Shown here: one piece after another, positions 52,701-64,000 of the stretch | Layout: the number at the start of each line of letters is the position of its first letter | How positions within the stretch are numbered: the first letter of the stretch is position 1 | From: Aptenodytes patagonicus | Lineage: Eukaryota > Chordata > Aves > Sphenisciformes > Spheniscidae | Direction of reading: 5' to 3' | Assembly (NCBI RefSeq): GCF_965638725.1 | Contig: NC_134970.1 | Coordinates: 2,671,001 to 2,735,000 of the forward strand | Length of the DNA: 64,000 nucleotides | Program-made: the position numbers and the translations under genes | Notes under the pieces: generated by a model | Databases searched by the model: none | What the model saw: only the letters and a program-made list of their open reading frames with translations | Told to the model about the DNA's origin: nothing

Positions 52701-55400
52701 AATATTTAACTGAAGCTTGCTTGGGTTTATTATTTTTTTTTTAAAGTGAGTGTTTGCTATTGCAGGGTTTCACTCTTTCAAGTGCTCAGTGATGTATAAA
52801 CAGATTAACAGGTGGAAGAAGTATTTGATAAACAGAAGAAAGGCTTTTCAGAAAATGCTACTTGTGTGCGATTTGAATCAGTCAGAGCTAATCGTGGAAG
52901 TGGCTAAACTAAAGGAAATATAAAAAAAGAACACAGATAACATATTTTTAGCCTGAAAGCAGGTTTCTTAAAATGAGTAAAGCGCCGTACGCTGAGCCGG
53001 CAAGAGGCATGTTTTTTGCACAAGGTGCATAACCTATTTCTAACGTATCTGAGGGCAAGTATGTAAAGCTGGATGGGGTGAGATACACTTTATGACAGCT
53101 ACTGCCTGGAAGTAATACAGGACTATATATAGGCCATATATTGCTTATAAGAACCTGGGATGTTCCGGTATCTGGCAATCACGTTTCATTACATTTCTAC
53201 TGAATGTAAGTGCTTTTTCTACTGTTCGGATTCAAAGGCCCCCAGTCTTACGAATAATTCTGCATGTTTTGCTCCGTCGCTCTGGGCTCTCTCCGCCACA
53301 TCAGGAGGTGCCGTAAAGGCAGCACCGACACCCCAGGCGCAGGCGGCCGGGCAGCGCCAGGCAGGGACGGGCAGCGCCACGGCTGACCCCCGCCAAGGCG
53401 AGGGGCACCGTGCGTTGGAAACGGCGCAGCTCCCCCGTCTGCGTGTGCAGTGTATTTCAAACGTTGAGAAATAGCTGAAAGTGCATACGAAGCAAAGCCT
53501 TTTCTCTCAATTTTCTGGACAAATATGGCCGAGCCTTGCATTGGCTCCCAAAAGAAAGAGAAAAAAGCCATTTTGTTAGACTTGAAATAAACGTTTGATT
53601 TGCCTTTAAGAGTTTTAAAATTACGTTTAAAATAACTAAATAAAAATAGAAATAGATTTGCTTAACTTCAAAAATTCCTAAATGAAAGGTTTGGCCTCTT
53701 TATTTCTTTAATCTTCATATTTCAACGCTGCATCTACTGTCACGAGTTTGCAGATTATTATGATCCAATTGGGGATCTTTTCCACTAAATAAACTATTTC
53801 GCTTAAAGTATTCAGCTTGTCTGTGCTACAGCTCATACGCACATTTATCTCAGAAGCCCAATGACCCTTCAGGCTGGATTTTCTTACCGGATTTTCAGGT
53901 TATAAACCATGTCCGTAACATTCGACTTGCTGCTTTCAGCTGATCTGGCACTTGCTGCAATTGGTTTTGTTTTAGGAAGTTTTTTTTTAAATCCCTTCTA
54001 TGAATATACGATTAGGATGAGAAGGGAGGCCAGTACATTAAGCTGCATCTTAAAAGGGAAATAAATAATAACTTTGTATAAAAGCTACTCGGTAAAAAAC
54101 ACTGCAGCCACCAACCTGGGCATGGGGAAATGCAGGGAATTTGCACTTGACTTGGAAAAAACGGCTGCGTCTGCCATCAGTGTCAACTCTGCCATGCCCC
54201 GCGTCTCCACGCTCACATCGAAGAAACCTTTGATGAGATTCTTTTAAGCTTAATCTCCCTGCGAAGCCACGGAGAGGAGGAGCCCGGCAGCAGCTCCCAG
54301 GGATGGAGAGACAAGACCCCCATAACAGGAGACACGAGTCGTCTCCTTCTCAGGCCATTCCCCATTAGCCGGGGTTTCAGGTGGCCGTGTCGGGCTCACG
54401 GCCCCGCCGGTACCTGTGCCTCGCAGGCGAGGACTTTAATTTGATTAGCACAGTGCTAAGGGTAGAAACCCCGTTAATTACATAAACGGTGCTCACTGGG
54501 TAAAACACCTCCCTTTGCGGCACCCATGACCAGTTATTATAGTGCCATAAACATGGAAAAAACCCACAAGGACGACACAGCATCATCAGAAGCCTTCAGC
54601 CACGTGTCTGAGAGATGGTGGCAGCAAGAAAGTCCTCGCCTCCCCCCGCTCGCCTCCCCTCTGTATCTGAAGGCTTTATTTGTTCATTAGCGTTTTTTAT
54701 TTGCATTCACAGGGGCTTAATGAGACGGCCATCCTGTGTTAAACAAAAATCAGCCGCTGGGGAAGAGCCCATTAGTGGCTGTAAGGCAACATGTAACTGT
54801 CTTCCATGCAAAACACTTCTTCCTGACCATGCTTTGATGACTCTGACTGCTATTTAAAAGGGAAAGTTGCAGATTCCTGAGCAGTTCATCACTGCTAATT
54901 AGTCTTCACCTTTTAAAGTTTGTTCAGCAGCTGCCCAATGCAACAAACGCATCCCTTTCCTGCACCCCCCCCGCAGCCGTCGGGGTGTGGGGCACCCCAT
55001 GTCCATGGGCAGGTCCCTGGGGGCAGCTGTAGGGCAAAGAAAAGGGGAAACGCTCCCCCGGAACATTTAGGGGGGGTTCCACCAGCTCAGCCGGGCCGTG
55101 TGGTTTCCAGTGGATAAGGGGCTGGCGCTGGGATGAAGACCCCATTCTGCTCCTGCTGCGGGACCTTTGCTGCCCCCAAAAGCGGCCAACACAACCCCCT
55201 GCCCAGTCCCGGCAGGTCCCCGTGCACCGTCCTGCTCTGCCGCTGCCAGCCCCTCGCCCACAAAAACAAACTTGACCCTGGTGCGCTCGCTCTGCCTCAC
55301 CTGGGATGTGGTCAGTGATTCATTTCCACTGCCAAAGCCCTGTGTTGACATTGAAAGGGGCGTTATCGCAGGCGCTGGTACACCGGGGCGAGGGTGTACC
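49707..55400. other. Intergenic region between the divergent RHEX and CTSE genes
   Basis: It should hold the RHEX promoter near its left end and the CTSE promoter at its right end. No exon is recognised. A GATA-unit imperfect microsatellite lies near 50594-50622. The 202-codon ORF at 52101-52709 has no family features. The middle part (52.7-54.1 kb) is AT-rich and otherwise featureless by eye. Confidence 0.55.
49984..50153 (-). promoter_or_regulatory. Cluster of GATA motifs upstream of RHEX
   Basis: WGATAR matches occur at 49984-49989 (as TTATCA), 50061-50066 and 50148-50153, within 450 bp upstream of the RHEX start codon. GATA1 sites would suit an erythroid gene. The motif is short and common, so this is only suggestive. 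Confidence 0.3.
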
Positions 55401-55406
55401 TGTTGG

Positions 55407-55414
55407 TATAAGAA
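55407..55414 (+). promoter_or_regulatory. TATA box of CTSE
   Basis: TATAAGAA lies 75 bp upstream of the CTSE start codon and would give a transcription start near 55437 with a leader of about 45 nt, a normal arrangement for secreted aspartic protease genes. Confidence 0.75.
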
Positions 55415-55481
55415 CAACGCCACGGCACTGCCTGCACCCGCAGAGCCCGGCCGAGGCCAGCGCTGCCGCCGAGCCGCCGAC

Positions 55482-59809
<4,328 letters not shown>

Positions 59810-60050
59810 GGCTGTGGCATCCCGTGGGTCAGGAGGGGAACGGAGCCATTGGGCTGCTGCCCTCGGGCAGGGCAGGGGACTTCACCGCTGCATCAGCGTC
59901 CCCGGAGGTGATGAAGACACCTGGGGACCACGGCTGAAGACCCCAGCAGAAGTTCGGCCCGTGCCAGGAAGCCATTTCATAGTGAATATAAAAATGTCTT
60001 GAGCAGCTCTGTGATCTGCTTCGCAGATTCTCTTTTTTTAAAAATGGGTC

Positions 60051-60068
60051 AATAAAAGCTTTAATAAA
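60051..60068 (+). terminator. CTSE: Tandem poly(A) signals of CTSE
   Basis: AATAAA at 60051-60056 and again at 60063-60068, about 245 bp after the stop codon, followed by TG-rich sequence (CATGTTGTG) suited to cleavage-factor binding. Confidence 0.85.
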
Positions 60069-63000
60069 ACAAAACCTGCCATGCTCATGTTGTGACGAGC
60101 ACAGCAGCAACCCTGCAGATCTCGGCTGGGATGCACTGGATTGTTAAATCCTCCTTCCCTGGCCCCTGCCCTCCTCCCCGCCGAGCTAAAATCCTCGGTG
60201 CCCCCATGGCACTACCAGGGCTGCACGCTCAGTGTTACCGGAGTCTCCCTGCTCTGGAGGGAGCCTTGGCGGTGCAGGAGATGCTGCTGCCCCTGGGCAG
60301 CATTGGATCTGAAAGGTCAGCCCCCATGGTCCTTAGCTGGGATTTCCACGCTGGTAGAAGAGGAGACTTTGCCCACGTAGAGCAGAAAGTCCCAGCAGGC
60401 GGCTCTGGGCATCCCCAAGCTCCCCGCCGAGCCCGAGGCAACGGCTGCAGGTAGGGGCAGGGCAGGAGCTGGGTGAGCAGCAAATTCACCGGGAAAATGT
60501 GTCGCTTCAGCAGGCTGAGCTGGTGCCGATAAACAAGAAGGTGACTATGAGACTGGAGAGACCCTGGGGCTCTTTCTGCGCCACAAAACTCCCAGAACAA
60601 CTGGTGATTTCCAGTGAATTTTGCTTTGATCCCTGGGACACTTGCAAAGACAACGTGGTTGGTGGGTGCACGAAGCGAGAGAGGGCAAACCAGCTGCCAA
60701 ACTCTGCAGCCAGCGGCCGCGGGCTGGGCTGGCTCGGAGGGCGGCGGGGGCCGGGGGAGCTGTGGGGGGCTGCAGGGGGCTGCCGGCCATGCGGCTCCCC
60801 GTGAATCACGGCAGCGCATGTGACTTGCTGACAGTGCAAGGGATGTGGGAGAAAGCATGAGCAATCGTGGCTCATGCATGATGCATCCCGAGACACGCAT
60901 GGAAGGCAGCGAGAAAGGGAAGCACAGAGAAGGGTTATTTTTATCCGTGCCTTTGCTCAGTTTTCCTGGCTGACGCTGAAGCAAGGCCCTGCAGCGGGCT
61001 GGCATCGGGGCTGAGGTGCTGGGGTCCTCGTGCCGGGGCTGGGCTTTGCGGCTGCTGCATCTTTCCCAGACTGGAGCAAACTTCAGGGTTGGGTCTGAGA
61101 GCGCTGGAAAATTCAGATCGGGTTGTAAACTTTGCGGCTCAGCCTTGTCGTTTGCAATAAAAGAAAATATCTGACTTACTCAGAAACATTGATTGTGCCA
61201 CTGACCAACATACGGTTTCTGAAACCGGTTCCTGTGTTGACTTCACCTCAGCTGTGCTTTCCCCAGGCACTGAGCAGATAAGGTGCGGGGGCAGCTGGAC
61301 AAAGGTCTCCTCTCCCTCTTCCAGCTTAACTCTTAGCACGCCAAGGTGCTGCTGGGCACCAGCCCATCACCGCAGCCGTAGGCATTGGGGGAGCATCCAG
61401 CTTCCCCAGCACGACGAGGGACCACCTGGTGTCCCTGAACACTGACCGGCAGCAAGAGGTGGCCCAGCCTGGACTCGACCGGTGCAGTGTGCATCCCATG
61501 CCCTCTCGGCAGGTCTCGGGGGGTCCTCTCCAGTCCTCCTTCCCACGCACGGCAGATGCTCAGGGGATGTTACTCTAACAAATACTGAGCATCCGAATAG
61601 GGAAATAGGGACCAACCGGGCTGCCTCTGTCCCCTGGGGAGCAGAGGTGGCTGAACATCCGCAGGGAACAGTTTAGTCACTTGGACTCCTTTTGCTTTCT
61701 TCCCCTTCCCTCATTCTCACTGCCCTGTGAGCCTTGCTGCAGGGAACAGCCCGACCTCTCCTTGTCCACATGAGCCTTTCCTCTGGACGTGGCAGTCCCC
61801 AGCCCGCGTTTCATCGTCTCCTAGCTGCGAGATCTTCCTCATAGTCACAGGGCACAAAAACCATGCTTTTTTCCTCAGAATTGCTGACTTGGTGAAGCAA
61901 TCAGGACAGGCTTGTAGCTGTGGTTGCAGGAGCTGCTGAGCAATGTGTTGGCCATCGCCTCGTCTGCACCACCGCTCCCACCGCCTTCGTTCAGGGTGAA
62001 GCTCACACCAGGAGTCGTAGGGAGAGCAGGAGCTCTGGGAAAATCCCTTTTCTCATAAGATCAAACAAAAGTCGGAGCCGGCGCTGAGCCCAGGCTGGGC
62101 ACCCTGATGGGTACAGCCCCTCCTGCCCGAAAGCAGAAGTGGCTGTGGGCATCATCTATAGCAACGCAACCACAAACCCCATCTCCACCGGCATGGAGAG
62201 GCATCAATCATCTGACCGGCTGAGCAACGTCCATCCCACCGGGCTCGGAGGGACACGTGGAGAGGAATGAGGGCAGAAGTAGTCGAGGGGGAGGTTGGGC
62301 AATGGAGTCTCGCTGCAAGGGCAAAGGTGAAGTAGCACGACGAAAATAGGCTGAAAACAGGGATTAGGAGAGACCTGCTGCAGGGGAACAGCCTTTTACC
62401 CACTGCTGGTGAGAACTGGCTCAGGTGCTTCTCCTGCCTCATCCCAGCTCCTCCCTGCGCTTGCCCTGTGGGGGAAAAAACAGATTTTTCTGGCCAGACA
62501 GGTCCCAAAATTACACCTGGGAAGGAGGAGGGGGAGGGTTTGTCCTGCTGAGTGCAGTGATCTTCCCTGAGATCCCATAAGGGATGTCTACAGGAAAAAA
62601 AATCTACAAAAATGAGGGCAGCCAGTAGAAAAGCAAAAGCCGGTGGCCTCGGAGGGACGCCGCATCCCCGGGGATGTGGGGGGACCCGTGGGTCGCCCTA
62701 TGTCCCCAGATGCGGGGTCCCTCCAAGGCGACCAGTGGTTGTTGTTCAGTGTGAGGGAGCCAGGAGGGTTCACAGAAGGGGGGGACACCCTGCTCCCGGT
62801 GCAAACCCCGAATCCTATCGAATGCTTGGCAAAGGCTCAGGACCTGCCCTTGCATGCTGGGGAGCACAGCTCTGCCTTTGCAGCCACGGCCAAGTGGGTT
62901 TTCCCATGCCAAAGAGCCGTGGCCACCAGCCTGATGCTCAGAGAGATGGCCAGAGGCTTCCTTGGTTGCTCCACAGTGGCAGCTGAAATCCCCAAAATCC

Positions 63001-63630
63001 CACTTGCCAGCTGAACACGTCCTCCTCCAGGAGATGCCACCAGTTGTGGTTACCAGGGCTCCCATCCTGACATGGTCCCCTCCTTTTAGGGTGCCTGTGG
63101 GATGCTGGCGTTGGCCGTGGGTGCTGGGTGGGATCCCCTAAGGACTAGGGGTTGCATGGATATGGCATGGTGTACCAAGGGGCTGCAAACACTCCTGCTT
63201 CCCACCCTGCCCCTCTCCTCCTGCCTGCAAAAAGAGACGAAGCCACACAGAGCCCACAGCCCCCTCAAAGGGGGGGGTTGCCCATCTGCTCCCTGCTCTC
63301 TGCCAGACTGAGACCCCAGCCCCACCTCGCTTGCCACCATCCCCCCGCCGTCCCCAGCTCCCAAAGCCGCTTATCCCATCCCACGCTATCAGAGCTGCCT
63401 GAGCAAAGTCCAGGGTGGCTCCCACGGGCTCCGGGGATGCTGCCAATAGCCCCACTGGGGTTTTGTTCTCAGCCCCAAATAATCCCCCGGCAGGAATGCA
63501 GGTAAGAGGTCCCGGGGAGGTGGGTAAAAGGTACCGGGGGATCCTGAGCAAGAGAAAAGGCCAAAAGTCAATCCCAAACTCCAGCAGATGAGGGAACCTT
63601 GTTCTCTTTCCACTGTCAGACCCTGAGCCA
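60069..63630. other. Intergenic region downstream of CTSE
   Basis: GC-rich but without recognisable exons on either strand; ORFs of up to 256 codons (60235-61005, minus) have low-complexity composition and no family motif. In mammals RAB7B and SLC26A9 lie beyond CTSE; no part of either could be identified here. Confidence 0.5.
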
Positions 63631-63960
63631 GGGAGCGCCCAGCAGAGCCTCGGAGCCGAGGGAAACGCTGTGACATCCCAGCGCCCGCCCGCGGCTCCTC
63701 CACCGGCTCCGGCAGGATCTCAGCCCCTTTCTGCTGATGTCACGGCACGGGGCCCCACAGCCGCCTTCCCCGGGCGGCGGGCAGGCGGGAATCAGCGCCG
63801 GGGACGGCCGCCCTTTCCTGGATCCTCCTCTCTCGCCTCTTCCCTCCCCGGGACGCCGGCTGGAACGGAGCCGAGAGCCTCGGCCGCCCGGCAGACAGAT
63901 GCCCCGGCAGGTTAGTGCGCTGCCCTCCGGCCCCTCCTGCCACCGGGGCTGCGGCCAAGA
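63630..63960 (+). promoter_or_regulatory. CpG-rich segment at the right edge, possible start of the next gene
   Basis: CpG density rises sharply (63640-63900). On the plus strand CAG followed by GTTAGTGCG at 63910/63911 is a usable splice donor, so a non-coding first exon could end there. No coding sequence is recognised and the window ends 90 bp later, so gene and strand remain open. Confidence 0.35.
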
Positions 63961-64000
63961 CTGCAGCTGAGCGGGGGACCCCTGGAGCAACAGCCAGCAG

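Noticed and set aside
52101-52709. A 202-codon plus-strand ORF between RHEX and CTSE
   Set aside because: Composition follows local GC content, with no signal peptide, membrane segment or family motif, and no splice partners.

Overview
The window is vertebrate nuclear DNA, most probably from a bird. Genes are split by GT-AG introns, AT-rich intronic stretches alternate with CpG islands, and two chicken-repeat-1 (CR1) retrotransposon fragments lie in it (one well preserved at 28713-29098, one old at 8928-9152). The genes are compact and GC-rich, as on an avian microchromosome. The gene set SRGAP2, FAM72A, AVPR1B, RHEX, CTSE is the block found on human 1q32. The species cannot be named from sequence alone.

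Layout. Positions 1-12410 are the first large intron of SRGAP2 (minus strand); only its first coding exon (12411-12477) is inside the window. A CpG island (about 13140-15250) separates it from FAM72A (plus strand, four coding exons, 14662-18193, 149 residues) and carries a shared head-to-head promoter with four CCAAT boxes and a CHR-like element. From about 20 to 41 kb there is no recognisable gene: it holds the CR1 copy, an orphan CpG island (29100-29760), simple repeats and one unassigned 94-codon ORF. AVPR1B, the pituitary vasotocin/vasopressin V1b receptor (two coding exons, 41661-43823, plus strand, 428 residues), has a TATA-like box and several upstream ORFs. RHEX follows on the minus strand (five coding exons, 46981-49706, 160 residues), a small single-pass membrane adaptor with four tyrosine motifs. 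CTSE (cathepsin E, nine coding exons, 55482-59809, plus strand, 393 residues) has a clear TATA box and tandem poly(A) signals. The right edge (about 63630-63960) is a CpG-rich segment with a possible splice donor, perhaps the start of the next gene.

The genes do not form one pathway. SRGAP2 and FAM72A are linked by a shared promoter region. The other three are independently regulated neighbours held together by ancient synteny. I found no undescribed multi-gene system. The most notable items are the avian-type RHEX with intact Grb2-type motifs, the cell-cycle-type bidirectional promoter with G-rich pentamer arrays in the FAM72A leader, the uORF-rich AVPR1B leader and the orphan CpG island.
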